Positions 1 to 9,226 of a stretch of 64,000 nucleotides of DNA are shown piece after piece; positions within the stretch are counted from its first letter, which is position 1, and the number at the start of each line of letters is the position of its first letter. Position numbers and translations under genes: made by a program. This stretch comes from Jaenimonas drosophilae (lineage: Eukaryota; Euglenozoa; Kinetoplastea; Trypanosomatida; Trypanosomatidae), in the NCBI GenBank assembly GCA_030849065.1, contig JASAON010001622.1, forward strand, positions 44,046 to 108,045, written 5' to 3'. The notes beneath the pieces were generated by a model. It was not told the DNA's origin, made no database searches, and saw only the letters and a program-made list of their open reading frames with translations.

Positions 1-9
1 CACTCGAGC

Positions 10-351
10 ATGGCACTCATCTTCTTCCTCACCGCATCCATGGCTCTTCTCGTGGTGTTGTTGCTGCCTTTTCAGGCCACGCTGCGCGCGCTGGTTGGCG
101 ATATCTACGAACGCACACAAGAGAAGTTTCGCGTCTATACGGCCGACACACGTGAGCACCCTGAGACCTTCAGCTTACGCACAACCTTCATTCTTGCCAA
201 GAAGGCCACGCTGGAGTGCGAGGAGGAATACCGCGCATCAGGTGGCACACTCGGGGCAGCCAAACGCACATTTGCATCGGTGGTGGGCAAAGATGATGCA
301 GGAGATGCTGCATCATCATCATCTGCCAAGGAAGAGAAGAATGCCCAGTGA
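10..351 (+). CDS. Small single-pass membrane protein, possibly 5'-truncated by window edge
   Basis: The frame is open from base 1, so this may be the C-terminal end of a longer protein; the first ATG visible is at 10. As read from there it has 113 residues: a strong hydrophobic helix at about residues 3-25, an amphipathic charged stretch (about 26-85) and a low-complexity Asp/Ala/Ser/Lys tail ending in a charged cluster. The tail would be exposed on one side of a membrane. I do not recognise the family. The short, purely coiled or helical soluble part suggests an anchor or subunit rather than an enzyme. Upstream sequence would decide the true start. Confidence 0.55.
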   Translation: MALIFFLTASMALLVVLLLPFQATLRALVGDIYERTQEKFRVYTADTREHPETFSLRTTFILAKKATLECEEEYRASGGTLGAAKRTFASVVGKDDAGDAASSSSAKEEKNAQ

Positions 352-598
352 TGGAGCTCTCTCACAGACACAACACTACTACTCTTGTACTACATCTCTT
401 GTTTGTTGTTGCATCCATGTTGCAACACCATCATGACATACCACCACCACCACATCATCATCATTCCCTCCTTCTTCTTCAGCCACTACACATACCGCCC
501 ATCTGCGGAAGGGGGGACCACGATCAGCAACCAGCGGATCCCCCCCACATCAACGCCACCAACCACATTTATCTCCACCACCACAACACACACACAGG

Positions 599-1672
599 AT
601 GGAAGGGGCAGAGATGAACCCATTTGATGATATACGTCCTGTGCTACGTAGTGAGGAAGATGATATCCGCAAAGGCGTCTTTAGCCACGCACTCCGCACA
701 CTTCACGTCACCGACCTCGAAACCAAACAACGTTGGTGCGCGGCAATTCACGAAGCCACCAACAAGAGCGGCAGCGCCAAACGCCCACGTGTTGCTGCAC
801 ACATGGGCGATGAAGATGATGCTGCTGCGAAGGATGATGTGGCGGCGGCACAGTGGAGCACAGCGGAGGATGCCGGTGCCTTTGTTGCGGCCTTCATGCG
901 TTCGTTGTTGGATCGCGTGGTGGGCGGGAGCCTTAACAGCCTCTCGAGCTCCGCACTTCGCGTCTTGTGCTTGATGCTAGATATCACCACCAACGCACGT
1001 GGCAAGGATGCACTCTACAACACTCTGGCTAACTTTTACTACACCAAGTGCGAGCGGCTGGGCAAGCGCGTGAGTAAGAGCACCATTGTTGAGCAACAGG
1101 CACAACAAATGGCCTCCATGCTGAGCCAGACCTCACACCGTGAAGGAAGAACACGTACCACGACCACAACAACATCGGCTGCTAATACGGCCGCCACTAC
1201 ACCAGCTCCTGCTGCGTCTGGGGCAGGATCGAGCAAGACCACATCGGTGAGCAGCAGCAGCCGAGCCGAGCGCACCAACACGCGCGCCGCAAAGGCGCCA
1301 ACAACAACAACAACGAGGAAGACAGCAACGGTACCCATCACCGCTGCCGCAGATGAGCAGATGAGCTCAACGTCATTGGAGATTGAAACACAAGCACCAC
1401 TCTTTGCACGTCGTGGAGCGGAGCAACACACATCATCACCACGCCAGGATTCTGCCACGGAGTCGTCGCAGTGGACGCGCATCGATCTGGAACGCAAAGT
1501 TGCATCGATCGTACACTTGTACGACCCTGTGACGGCCGCCATCGTTGTGAAGAAGTTGGCGCAGATTGGCTTCCGTGATGCCAACGCAGAGGAGGTGGTG
1601 GAGTCCATCCTGCGCAGCTTTCACGCGAAGCAGCACATCTTCTATGATAATGGCATTGCGTATGTGTTGTAG
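599..1672 (+). CDS. Unknown protein with SAP-like helix pair and conserved C-terminal module
   Basis: 357 residues; a second ATG five codons in (614) is an equally good start. Residues about 20-60 form a charged helical segment. Residues about 113-147 fit the spacing of a SAP helix-turn-helix (L-x4-LRxLC...GK-x2-L...L), a fold that usually binds DNA or RNA; this is a weak match by eye. Residues about 160-290 are Thr/Ala/Ser-rich and probably disordered. The last 65 residues are again ordered, with alternating hydrophobic helices ending in a short aromatic/hydrophobic tail. This two-module layout suggests a nucleic-acid-associated adaptor, but no function can be assigned. Confidence 0.75.
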   Translation: MEGAEMNPFDDIRPVLRSEEDDIRKGVFSHALRTLHVTDLETKQRWCAAIHEATNKSGSAKRPRVAAHMGDEDDAAAKDDVAAAQWSTAEDAGAFVAAFMRSLLDRVVGGSLNSLSSSALRVLCLMLDITTNARGKDALYNTLANFYYTKCERLGKRVSKSTIVEQQAQQMASMLSQTSHREGRTRTTTTTTSAANTAATTPAPAASGAGSSKTTSVSSSSRAERTNTRAAKAPTTTTTRKTATVPITAAADEQMSSTSLEIETQAPLFARRGAEQHTSSPRQDSATESSQWTRIDLERKVASIVHLYDPVTAAIVVKKLAQIGFRDANAEEVVESILRSFHAKQHIFYDNGIAYVL

Positions 1673-2473
1673 CCAACACCAAAAAACATCTTCTTTACAC
1701 ACGAGGCCGAACAATAGCCCAGAACTACCCTAGAATAGATGCTCCTCCCCACACACATCATCTTTTGTTGTTGGCCGGGCACACAACAGCACCCCATGGC
1801 GGTTGCTGTATTCATCGAACTAAGAACACGAACACCACCAACAACAACAATCATGAAGAAGTTATGAATTCATTGGCTGTATCTTCGTTTTCCTCATGTC
1901 TGTGTGCTAAACATGTTCTCGTACATCTTCGCCCGCCATCTTTTTGTGTCTCGTGTATGTTGGTAGTTGATGTAGTTGTAGTTGTTGTGTGATACCGTAG
2001 TACTCCGCTCTTAATTTCTTTTGTTGGCTCTACTCACAACACACAAACTTCTGTGAAGGTGATTGGGTAAGTCGGAAGGCTCGCCGTCGCCCTCCTCACT
2101 CTCCTTCATCCATCACACAGTCTGTGTGGTGTGGTGGGACTGAATTCGTTAGCATCAACATCAGCTTCATCATCTTCTTCATTCGTACGTCAGACGTTCA
2201 TTGTGTTTCCTCTCCAAGCATACGTCATTCATTCAACTTCGTTATACGTTGGTGTTGGTGCCATCATTGTGCCGCACTAATTGCACTTTCTGACACATAC
2301 AACTAAAGAAGGTGGCACTCCGACGGACGCAGCACATTCACATCACCACCACCACCACCACCACTGCCACGTCAGCATAGATTGAGACGCACTCACGCGA
2401 AGAAGAGAAGAAGAGCTCTCTCATCACCACTCACTACACCACACCTACACCACACCTTACATACACGCAGAGA
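1673..2473 (+). other. Intergenic: 3' and 5' untranslated sequence
   Basis: 800 bases with no supportable gene. It holds CA- and GTTGT-rich low complexity, a CT-rich tract near 2163-2186 followed by AG at 2192-2193 (a candidate trans-splice acceptor), and a CAC triplet repeat at 2344-2364 shortly before the next start. Confidence 0.6.
2344..2364 (+). repeat. (CAC)n microsatellite
   Basis: Seven perfect CAC units in the leader of the next gene. Confidence 0.9.
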
Positions 2474-3475
2474 ATGGTGCATACATCAACCACCGCCACC
2501 TCCTCCGCCTCTGCCAAGGAGCAGCTGGCGCTGCTCATCTTCGTTGGTTGTGCAGTGGGCCACTTCCTTGGCGCGATGTGGTCTCTCGTCGTGCCCTTCG
2601 TTTTCTATCGGCGCGAGCGCTGCTTGCAGCAGGAGATTGCGGAGGCGGAGAAGGAGAGCCACCTCTATCACACACCACAACAGATGCACCTATACGGCAA
2701 AACACAGCGCCGCATCATCGCACTACGTCAGGACCTTCTCTTTGCCCAACGCCAAAAGTACGCCTACAGCATCCGTCTTTCGTGGCTCTTTGATCTACTT
2801 AGTTTGGGGTGCTTTGATAGCTGGGCCACGGCACCACCTCCGGTGCCACGCATGGGATGCTGCCACGTGGTTGGGGATGGCGAGAGCCGCAGCAAGCCAC
2901 GCCCGTACGGCATTCTGCGCGACATGGCACGACGTAAATCTGAGGAAGCCTCAACACTCTCATCCTCATCTTCCTCGTCATTAGCGGCGCCAACCCCTGC
3001 GGCTGGGCGCCCCTCTCGCGTGCGTGCCTGCCTCGATCGTCTTCTTCCCGAGGCGGTGATGATCATCCAATACAACATTCCGTCTGCGGTGTGCTTCACG
3101 CTGCGCTACGGCCTGACCGCCGTCGTCCTCGCCATGTGCGGCAATCAGCCCGCCATTGTGACGATGCCGGACTGCAGCATGAGCCGCCTTCCGCTCCTCA
3201 TGCTATCCATCGCGTACTACCTCGCCAACATGCTCATGTTCGGATCATCCTTGTGGTGGGATGGATGGGGGATGGAGAGCGGCAACATCACCTCCACCTC
3301 ATCCTCATCATCATCTTCAAATATCGCAACCAGCAGCAACACCGCAGCCGCTCAGAAGCGTGAGGTTGTGGTGCGGCATCCGCCAACCTTCAACGTGGTG
3401 TGGTGGCTGCTCATGTGCCACCTCGCATGCTTCTTCGTTCGCCGTGTGGTACGTGGCTGGTATGGACGTGTGTAG
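2474..3475 (+). CDS. Get1/WRB-like tail-anchored protein insertase subunit (divergent)
   Basis: 333 residues. Order of elements: hydrophobic helix (about 18-44), charged coiled coil (about 45-97), Ser/Ala-rich insert (about 117-200), two membrane helices (about 207-227 and 236-260), low-complexity Ser tract, and a last hydrophobic helix (about 305-322). Get1/WRB of the GET pathway has TM1, a cytosolic coiled coil that binds the Get3 ATPase, then TM2 and TM3. The coiled-coil end (TPQQMHLYGKTQRRI) resembles the WRB segment with the same spacing, and the region after the insert (QPAIVTMP before the next helix) resembles the short loop after WRB TM2. If right, it sits in the ER membrane and receives tail-anchored clients. 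The large insert between coiled coil and TM2 is unusual. A generic coiled-coil membrane protein is the alternative. Confidence 0.5.
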   Translation: MVHTSTTATSSASAKEQLALLIFVGCAVGHFLGAMWSLVVPFVFYRRERCLQQEIAEAEKESHLYHTPQQMHLYGKTQRRIIALRQDLLFAQRQKYAYSIRLSWLFDLLSLGCFDSWATAPPPVPRMGCCHVVGDGESRSKPRPYGILRDMARRKSEEASTLSSSSSSSLAAPTPAAGRPSRVRACLDRLLPEAVMIIQYNIPSAVCFTLRYGLTAVVLAMCGNQPAIVTMPDCSMSRLPLLMLSIAYYLANMLMFGSSLWWDGWGMESGNITSTSSSSSSSNIATSSNTAAAQKREVVVRHPPTFNVVWWLLMCHLACFFVRRVVRGWYGRV

Positions 3476-3978
3476 TGAGGCACCCGTGGCAAAAAGGAGG
3501 AGGTTTGTGTGCCGGTGTGTGTAGGGCCTCCACAAACGTTGTGAAGATGGAGATGCACAATGATGCATCACACAACATCATCTTCATTTAATCAGCACAG
3601 CCGACGTACGTGTCGGGTAGCTTCCTCGCCTTCCTGCCACACCACCACGTCCTTCTCATCTTCTTCGCTTTCCCCGTCTTCTTGTTGCCTGTGGCCCATT
3701 GTGTGTGGAGGGATCATCTCCATCACGTGTTGCCACAACCTGTCAATGCTCTCATCAAGCAATAACAAACAGACACACATTCACACGTATACATGATGTA
3801 CCCAGCATGTGTGTTGCTGCGTGGAGTGCAGTTGCTCATCCTTCGTCTCTTTCTCTCTGTTTTTGTTGGTTGATGTGTTGGCCCTAACCCCCCCTTCACG
3901 TGTGCGCATGCAATTCTCTCAGCATACTCTAGCCACACATAGCACTCTTTATTCATCTCTTCACGAAACACACACAAC
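3476..3978 (+). other. Intergenic: untranslated sequence with splice-acceptor candidates
   Basis: No gene seen. A CT/T-rich tract at about 3838-3866 is followed by AG at 3921-3922 and 3931-3932, leaving a 5' leader of about 50 bases for the small TIM gene. Confidence 0.6.
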
Positions 3979-4335
3979 ATGATGCAGCCACCCCCGCCCA
4001 TGAGCGGCTTCGAAGAGGCCATCACCCAATCCTACCAAATGCTTAATCAGGCACGTATGCAGTCGGGTGTAATGCATCAAAGCACCACATTTTGCATTGA
4101 TCGCTGCCTTGATACCGAGGAGCTCTACACCCTCCTACGCACCACACAGGCACCCATTAGCTACCGCCTCAAGACAGATCTGGAAGAGAAGAAGTGCGTG
4201 CAGAACTGCAGCAGCAAGTGGGATGAGCTCCTCCAGGGGAATCTGCGTGAGACCAACCGCATCGCCGTGGCGGATGTGCAGAACAACGCTATCATGGCGA
4301 TGCTGCAGCAACAACAGGGCATGATGCCATCCTAA
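3979..4335 (+). CDS. Small TIM chaperone (Tim8/9/10/13 family) with extended loop
   Basis: 118 residues with the family signature of two CX3C motifs: C39/C43 and C73/C77, each flanked by helical sequence. In this family the four cysteines form two disulfides joining two helices into a hairpin. Hexamers of such proteins escort hydrophobic carrier precursors across the mitochondrial intermembrane space to TIM22 or TOB/SAM complexes. The protein is basic/glutamine-rich at the C-terminus and has no N-terminal presequence, as expected for Mia40/Erv1-type import. The odd point is spacing: 29 residues lie between the two motifs, against roughly 11-16 in classical members. The second ATG at 3982 is an equally possible start. 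Confidence 0.75.
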   Translation: MMQPPPPMSGFEEAITQSYQMLNQARMQSGVMHQSTTFCIDRCLDTEELYTLLRTTQAPISYRLKTDLEEKKCVQNCSSKWDELLQGNLRETNRIAVADVQNNAIMAMLQQQQGMMPS

Positions 4336-4811
4336 GATGATGGAGAGGCCCTTCCGCCTACATCACCATCACAGGAGCACAAACGAGGTGCGACGATAGC
4401 CGTATCGTCCATTCATCTTTGTCTTCTTCCGCAACCTGACTATCGTGTTGATGGCCGCCGCACCAATTGCCGCTGGCTCCTCCGAGTGTGGCCATCTTCG
4501 TATCTCTTTCTCTCCTCCACGTTGTTGTGTGCCTCGTGTTGTGTGTAGTACATGCATAGTGGCCGGTATGGAGGGGAGTGCGGGATGCTATGCAGAAGGA
4601 GGCTGCCACAAGCTTCTAACAACCACTAATTGCCATGGTGTGCAGTGAGGTAGCATGCATCATCAGGTTTCTTCTTGTGCCATCTTCTTCTCCAGGGAAG
4701 AGAGCCCAGCTGACGAGTGAGTTGTTTGCCAACGTTGATGCCCCTCTCCCTCTTCTATCTTTTTCATCTCACTTGTTGCATATATGTGTGTGATGATGAT
4801 TCAAGCAAGCC
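4336..4811 (+). other. Intergenic: untranslated sequence
   Basis: No gene seen. CT-rich tract at about 4742-4770 ahead of the first J-protein start, with an AG at 4804-4805 a few bases before the ATG. Confidence 0.6.
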
Positions 4812-6179
4812 ATGCTCAATCCCTACGATGTGCTGGAGATACCCACAACGGCCACCTTGAGGGATGTCAAGCACAGCTACCGCACCTTGGCGCTGAAGTA
4901 CCACCCCGACAAGGCTGGAGAGGCCGGGGCTGCCAAGTTTAAGGAGATCAACGAGGCCTACGAGGTCCTCTCCGACCCACAAAAGCGCTCCATCTATGAC
5001 CAATATGGCGCAGCAGGTCTAACGGCCATGGATAGCCCGATTGGCCTCTACGGCGTGAAGGTGGCGTGCTTCATCATTGTATCGTACTTGATGGCCTTCG
5101 TGGTGCTCACCTCGCTCTTCGTTCTCTTTCTCTGCCTCTACGTGGATGGCCATCATTTGCAGTCGTGGAGCTTCGTGAAGGTCTTTATTCCTCTCTTTAT
5201 GCTCGATGTGTTTATTGGGCTGCCAAGTCTCTTGGGGCTGATGCTCTCACGGCAGTGGATGGATGCCTTGGCGGTGGCGTGCATCATCGCACTCTCCGTG
5301 ATGATTCCCGTTGGCAAAGACCGTCAGAACAACTCCGTGAAGAAGGGCAGCGGTGACGTGGAGTGGCGTGTGTGGCTTATTCCAGCCTATTTCATCACCG
5401 TATTCATGTTTATCTCGTCCTTCAAGAACCGCTACCCAACCGCGACACGCACCGCTCAGCTCGAGGCGGAAGGTCAGCCGTTGCTCGCCAAACATCAACG
5501 CATTTATCTCGTCATTGGCCTCCTCAAGGCCCTCTGCTTGATCGTGTTTGTTGCACTCGTTGCCTGCCGTGCGGATGAGACGCTAACCACCAACTACTTC
5601 GTTATTATTGGCATGCCACTCTACGCATGGCTGGGCCTCAACACCGTCGATGCCTACGTGAAGACGCGCTATACTGTAGTGCGTGCATCCTACACCGACG
5701 ACGGTGAGCCGCATAGCTCTCCCTTCTTCTCCGCGTGTTGCATGGAGCTCATCCCCAATGTGCTCAACATCTTCATGATCAGCATGATCTGCTCACGGAT
5801 GAACTACATTAGCCGATATGGTGATGATGGTGGTGCTGTCTCACTCATGCATGCCATGATTCCCATCTTCATTGTTCTCGCCATCTTGGCCATTCCTGCG
5901 ATTGGGCTGAGTGTGGTACTGTGCTGCTTCGGCATAAATATTGAGCATGATTATGCAAACGACGGAGATGGGCACCCTGAGCAGCGCAGCAGTCGCACAA
6001 CAACACCTCCTCCCCCTCCTCCGTCGAGCTACGGCAGTGCAGCGAAGGGCGGGGTGGAGTATGGCAGAGCATCCGCGTCCCCGGTACCTCCGCGAGGAAC
6101 CTCCACAGCAAACCAAGAAACTACCGCATTGCACGCGCCATTGCTGCTTCAACGAAACACCGCGACGACGGGATTGTAG
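4812..6179 (+). CDS. Membrane J-domain protein, J domain fused to TMEM185-like multi-span region (copy 1)
   Basis: 455 residues. The J domain occupies residues about 4-66 with the HPD tripeptide at 31-33, which in this family triggers Hsp70 ATP hydrolysis. The rest is polytopic: about eight hydrophobic helices between residues 80 and 380. A repeated motif of hydrophobic helix, DG, SW, and VFIPL (for example [11 protein letters not shown] then FVKVFIPL) resembles the TMEM185/fragile-X-F transmembrane family and appears to occur twice. The C-terminal 75 residues are Pro/Ser-rich and soluble. It probably recruits Hsp70 to a membrane; which membrane is unknown. A close paralogue follows 400 bases downstream, with identical DNA across most of the J domain. 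Confidence 0.85.
   Translation: MLNPYDVLEIPTTATLRDVKHSYRTLALKYHPDKAGEAGAAKFKEINEAYEVLSDPQKRSIYDQYGAAGLTAMDSPIGLYGVKVACFIIVSYLMAFVVLTSLFVLFLCLYVDGHHLQSWSFVKVFIPLFMLDVFIGLPSLLGLMLSRQWMDALAVACIIALSVMIPVGKDRQNNSVKKGSGDVEWRVWLIPAYFITVFMFISSFKNRYPTATRTAQLEAEGQPLLAKHQRIYLVIGLLKALCLIVFVALVACRADETLTTNYFVIIGMPLYAWLGLNTVDAYVKTRYTVVRASYTDDGEPHSSPFFSACCMELIPNVLNIFMISMICSRMNYISRYGDDGGAVSLMHAMIPIFIVLAILAIPAIGLSVVLCCFGINIEHDYANDGDGHPEQRSSRTTTPPPPPPSSYGSAAKGGVEYGRASASPVPPRGTSTANQETTALHAPLLLQRNTATTGL
4872..5038 (+). repeat. 167-nt block identical to 6641-6807 (J-domain coding)
   Basis: Base-by-base comparison of this stretch with 6641-6807 shows no difference, including synonymous sites, while sequence immediately on both sides diverges. 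This is the pattern of recent gene conversion between the tandem J-protein genes. Confidence 0.92.
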
Positions 6180-6580
6180 CACGTGCTCGTCTATATATTT
6201 CTTGTGAGGCTGGCGCAACTGTTGATGATGATGGTGAGGGAGAGGCTTCTCCTTCATCATGTTTTTTTTTCAGATTATCGTTGTTGTGATTTTGTTTGGT
6301 TCCCTTCACCAGACACACAGACAAGAGGTACGGCGGGGTATACCTACATCTGACCTTATATCTGCGTTGCAACATCAGTGAAGTTGGCTACTTGTTTGAA
6401 CGTTGCTACCTTCATGCTACACATACATCATAAACACCAACACACACATGATGCATCTCATTCACTCCTGTTCTGCCTGTAGCTCGTGTAGGTACGTATC
6501 AGCCGTGTGCTGACGGACATTTTTACAACCACCATATAAGCCACAACAGCATCAACGAGACCCCTCCCCTCTTCTTCATC
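6180..6580 (+). other. Intergenic between tandem J-protein genes
   Basis: No gene seen. It contains a strong acceptor-like T-run with AG (listed separately) and a downstream leader of about 300 bases. Confidence 0.6.
6262..6273 (+). promoter_or_regulatory. Candidate trans-splice acceptor (T-run plus CAG)
   Basis: A nine-base T-run is directly followed by CAG, the canonical kinetoplastid polypyrimidine-AG arrangement. It would give the second J-protein mRNA a leader of about 308 bases. Signals closer to the ATG may compete. Confidence 0.5.
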
Positions 6581-7909
6581 ATGGGCGATTATTATGCCAC
6601 ATTAGAGGTGGAGCGCACCGCAACCCTCGCCGAGATAAAACACAGCTACCGCACCTTGGCGCTGAAGTACCACCCCGACAAGGCTGGAGAGGCCGGGGCT
6701 GCCAAGTTTAAGGAGATCAACGAGGCCTACGAGGTCCTCTCCGACCCACAAAAGCGCTCCATCTATGACCAATATGGCGCAGCAGGTCTAACGGCCATGG
6801 ATAGCCCACTCGGTGCCTTTGGCGCGACTGTTGCCGTCGTCTTCACCCTAGTCTTCGTGTTTATCTCCCTCTCACTCTTGATTATATTCATGGCATTCTT
6901 GGGTGTGTACGTTGACGGTCATCACTTGCAGTCGTGGAACTTCGTGAAGGTCTTTATTCCCATCTTCGTCTTTGATGGGTTGGTCGGTCTGCCAGCTGCT
7001 CTCGCGCTCACTATTGCACGCCAATTTTTTGCTGCCCTGACTGTTGTGTGTGCCATCACCCTCTCCGTGATGATTCCCATTGGCAAAGATCGTCAGAACA
7101 ACTACATCAATCACACGGGGTCACACGATATTGTGTGGCGTGTCTGGATGATTCCTGGATACCTCTTGTCGGTGTTGGCCTTTCTGGCCTACTTCCAAAA
7201 CCGCTATCCCACCGCGACACGCACCGCGCAGCTCGAGGCGGAAGGTCAGCCGTTGCTCGCCAAACATCAAGGCACACCCCTCATTCTTGGCCTCCTCAAG
7301 GCTCTGTGCTTCGTCGTGTTCTTTGCACTCGTTGCCTGCCGTGCGGATGAGACGTTAACCACCAACTACTTCGTTATTCTCGGCGTGCCACTCTTCTCGT
7401 TCATCTTCCTAACCTTGGTGGATGAGTACGTGCAGCAGCGGGACACACTAGTGCGAGATCCATCCACAGAGAATTTGATGCAGCGCAAGTCTCCCTTCTG
7501 CTCCGCCTTCTGCGGCCTTTTACTACCATGTGGGATGTGTTGCGCCACCATCGCGATGGTGTGCGTGCGGATGAACTACGTTTATCACCACCACGACAGC
7601 GACGGTGCGCTCGACCTGACCAAGGCCCTCATTCCCTTGTTTATTCTCGTTGGCTTCGTTATTTTGGCTGTTATTGTCATGGGAATCTTCACATTCTGCG
7701 CCATCACCCTCACCGCGGCCTCGCCGGAGGAGAACCACCCGGATGATGATCGCACCACGCGTGATGATGCGAAGGCCCACACACAGAATGATGAAGAGAA
7801 GAAGGCGGAGGCAGCACCAAGTGCAGAAGCGCAGCACAGCGATGATGGCCCAACGCAGGGAACGACAGCAGCAGCGGCAGGTGGTGCGCCACTCTCCGAC
7901 GTTGATTAA
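6581..7909 (+). CDS. Membrane J-domain protein, TMEM185-like fusion (copy 2)
   Basis: 442 residues; tandem paralogue of the gene at 4812. The J domain with HPD is at residues about 4-66. A polytopic region follows with the same repeated DG-SW-VFIPI motif ([19 protein letters not shown]), then a charged Asp/Glu/Ala/Thr-rich tail of about 65 residues in place of the Pro/Ser tail of copy 1. Besides the identical J block, two further near-identical patches exist: 7211-7270 against 5439-5498 and 7323-7378 against 5551-5606, one mismatch each. The membrane helices between them are clearly diverged, so the copies are old but partly homogenised. The J domain implies an Hsp70 partner; the specific client is unknown. 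Confidence 0.85.
   Translation: MGDYYATLEVERTATLAEIKHSYRTLALKYHPDKAGEAGAAKFKEINEAYEVLSDPQKRSIYDQYGAAGLTAMDSPLGAFGATVAVVFTLVFVFISLSLLIIFMAFLGVYVDGHHLQSWNFVKVFIPIFVFDGLVGLPAALALTIARQFFAALTVVCAITLSVMIPIGKDRQNNYINHTGSHDIVWRVWMIPGYLLSVLAFLAYFQNRYPTATRTAQLEAEGQPLLAKHQGTPLILGLLKALCFVVFFALVACRADETLTTNYFVILGVPLFSFIFLTLVDEYVQQRDTLVRDPSTENLMQRKSPFCSAFCGLLLPCGMCCATIAMVCVRMNYVYHHHDSDGALDLTKALIPLFILVGFVILAVIVMGIFTFCAITLTAASPEENHPDDDRTTRDDAKAHTQNDEEKKAEAAPSAEAQHSDDGPTQGTTAAAAGGAPLSDVD
6641..6807 (+). repeat. 167-nt block identical to 4872-5038
   Basis: Second copy of the J-domain block; see 4872-5038. Confidence 0.92.
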
Positions 7910-8601
7910 GTGGGGGTCTTGGCTATTATCGCACACATTTAGATGCAGCCAAAATCTGCTCTAAGTGGCTCCAGCAAAAGTATAGCATGTGTGTGTGTGT
8001 GTGGTACGTACAGATGCAGATGCGTCCTACTCATTCTTCATCATTTGTGGTGTGTCGTTGTTGCCAATGTTTTTCTTCCCCTTTTCTGTGTTCAGATTCA
8101 TTCATCCTTGCGCCACGTATACTGAGAGTAGTTGGGTGGAAGTGAGAGGAGTGAGCGAGGCGGGGAGGAAGTGATGCACATCATCATCATCATCATCATC
8201 ATCACGTCATGCATCTCGCTATTCTGTGTTCGTGAGGAAGGGATCTTTCCCTCCCCTCCTTCCATCTTCTCTCATCATCATCCTCATTCTCTCCAACGTT
8301 GGCATTGGACCTCACTCAGTGTTTCAGCGCACATGGGGACGTCGGCGAGGTTGGCCTCGTCGACCCCCTGACGCTGCCTTCGTTATTCCAGACGCACTCG
8401 TGCATGACGTGCTGCTCCGTCGCTGCGCTGTTTTTGTGTTAGTCACCAACAACTATGCATATACAACCTCTCTTCAACTTCTACTTCTTCTTCACCACTC
8501 ACGCGATGATGATGGATTAGCCACATTCAGCTTCTTGTTGTTGCAGAACACGTTTCACTTTTTCTTCATCCACACACGCACACACCCTTGCCACAAAAGC
8601 C
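7910..8601 (+). other. Intergenic: untranslated sequence with simple repeats
   Basis: 692 bases with no supportable gene. It holds a GT repeat (7988-8003), a TCA repeat (8180-8203), CT-rich tracts at about 8240-8290 and 8468-8500, and TTGTTGTTGCAG ending at 8546, a likely splice acceptor about 56 bases before the next start. Confidence 0.6.
8180..8203 (+). repeat. (TCA)8 microsatellite
   Basis: Eight perfect TCA/CAT units in untranslated sequence. Confidence 0.9.
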
Positions 8602-8964
8602 ATGACAAAGATGATCCTCGCCGTGTTTCACGAATTTGCACATCCCGAGGTGCTCGAAGAGGTGCGACGCTTTGATTGGTGCGAGGTGGACGTGGCGAAG
8701 GAGGCCACTTCCATGGCAGCCTCCCCCACGGAACAGGCAGTGACGCGCACGAATGCGAAGCTCATCACGATTCGCCACAACATTGCCGCCCGTCGCGATG
8801 CCTTCGACTCCATGACGGAAGAGAGCTTTGCAGAGCTCAACAAGACCGTAGATGGCCACTTGGATGAGCTCGTAAAGTTGGGCTTCGTCGTGGAGAATCG
8901 CCACCCCGTCACCTCCGCCGGATGCCCGATGGTGGATCGCGTCATTCTCTCATTCCCAGAATAA
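8602..8964 (+). CDS. Short unknown soluble protein
   Basis: 120 residues, acidic to neutral, mixed alpha/beta character, no signal peptide or membrane helix. The sequence is well balanced, without the low complexity of spurious frames, and a good splice acceptor precedes it, so I accept it as a gene. The N-terminus is hydrophobic (ILAVF) and the C-terminal 40 residues contain a helix followed by two likely strands. No family recognised. It sits immediately upstream of uS3, but shared direction is the rule here and says nothing about function. Confidence 0.65.
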   Translation: MTKMILAVFHEFAHPEVLEEVRRFDWCEVDVAKEATSMAASPTEQAVTRTNAKLITIRHNIAARRDAFDSMTEESFAELNKTVDGHLDELVKLGFVVENRHPVTSAGCPMVDRVILSFPE

Positions 8965-8969
8965 AAGTT

Positions 8970-8983
8970 ATGATCATGATCAT
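8970..8983. repeat. 14-bp perfect palindrome after stop codon
   Basis: ATGATCATGATCAT equals its own reverse complement, six bases after the TAA of the preceding gene. It could form a small hairpin in the 3' untranslated region. Role unknown. Confidence 0.6.
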
Positions 8984-9185
8984 GACCATCATCCATATGA
9001 GTATGGGGCCTATCCTAAGGATGCCGAGTGGGCTGACCTGCAGCTCCCCCTCTCTCTCCCTAACAACCACCTCCGCACAACACTTTTTCTGCATTTACCA
9101 CATATTCCGCTTCAGTCTGCCAATGATTTGATGCTCCCTCTCCCTTCTCCTTCTCCTTCTACCACACACAACATCATCATCATTA

Positions 9186-9196
9186 TTTTTCTTTAG
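9186..9196 (+). promoter_or_regulatory. Candidate trans-splice acceptor for uS3
   Basis: TTTTTCTTTAG lies 30 bases before the ATG; an upstream CT-rich tract (9131-9160) strengthens it. A short leader fits a highly expressed ribosomal protein gene. Confidence 0.6.
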
Positions 9197-9226
9197 GGAC
9201 CCCCGTTCACGCATACACAACCAATC

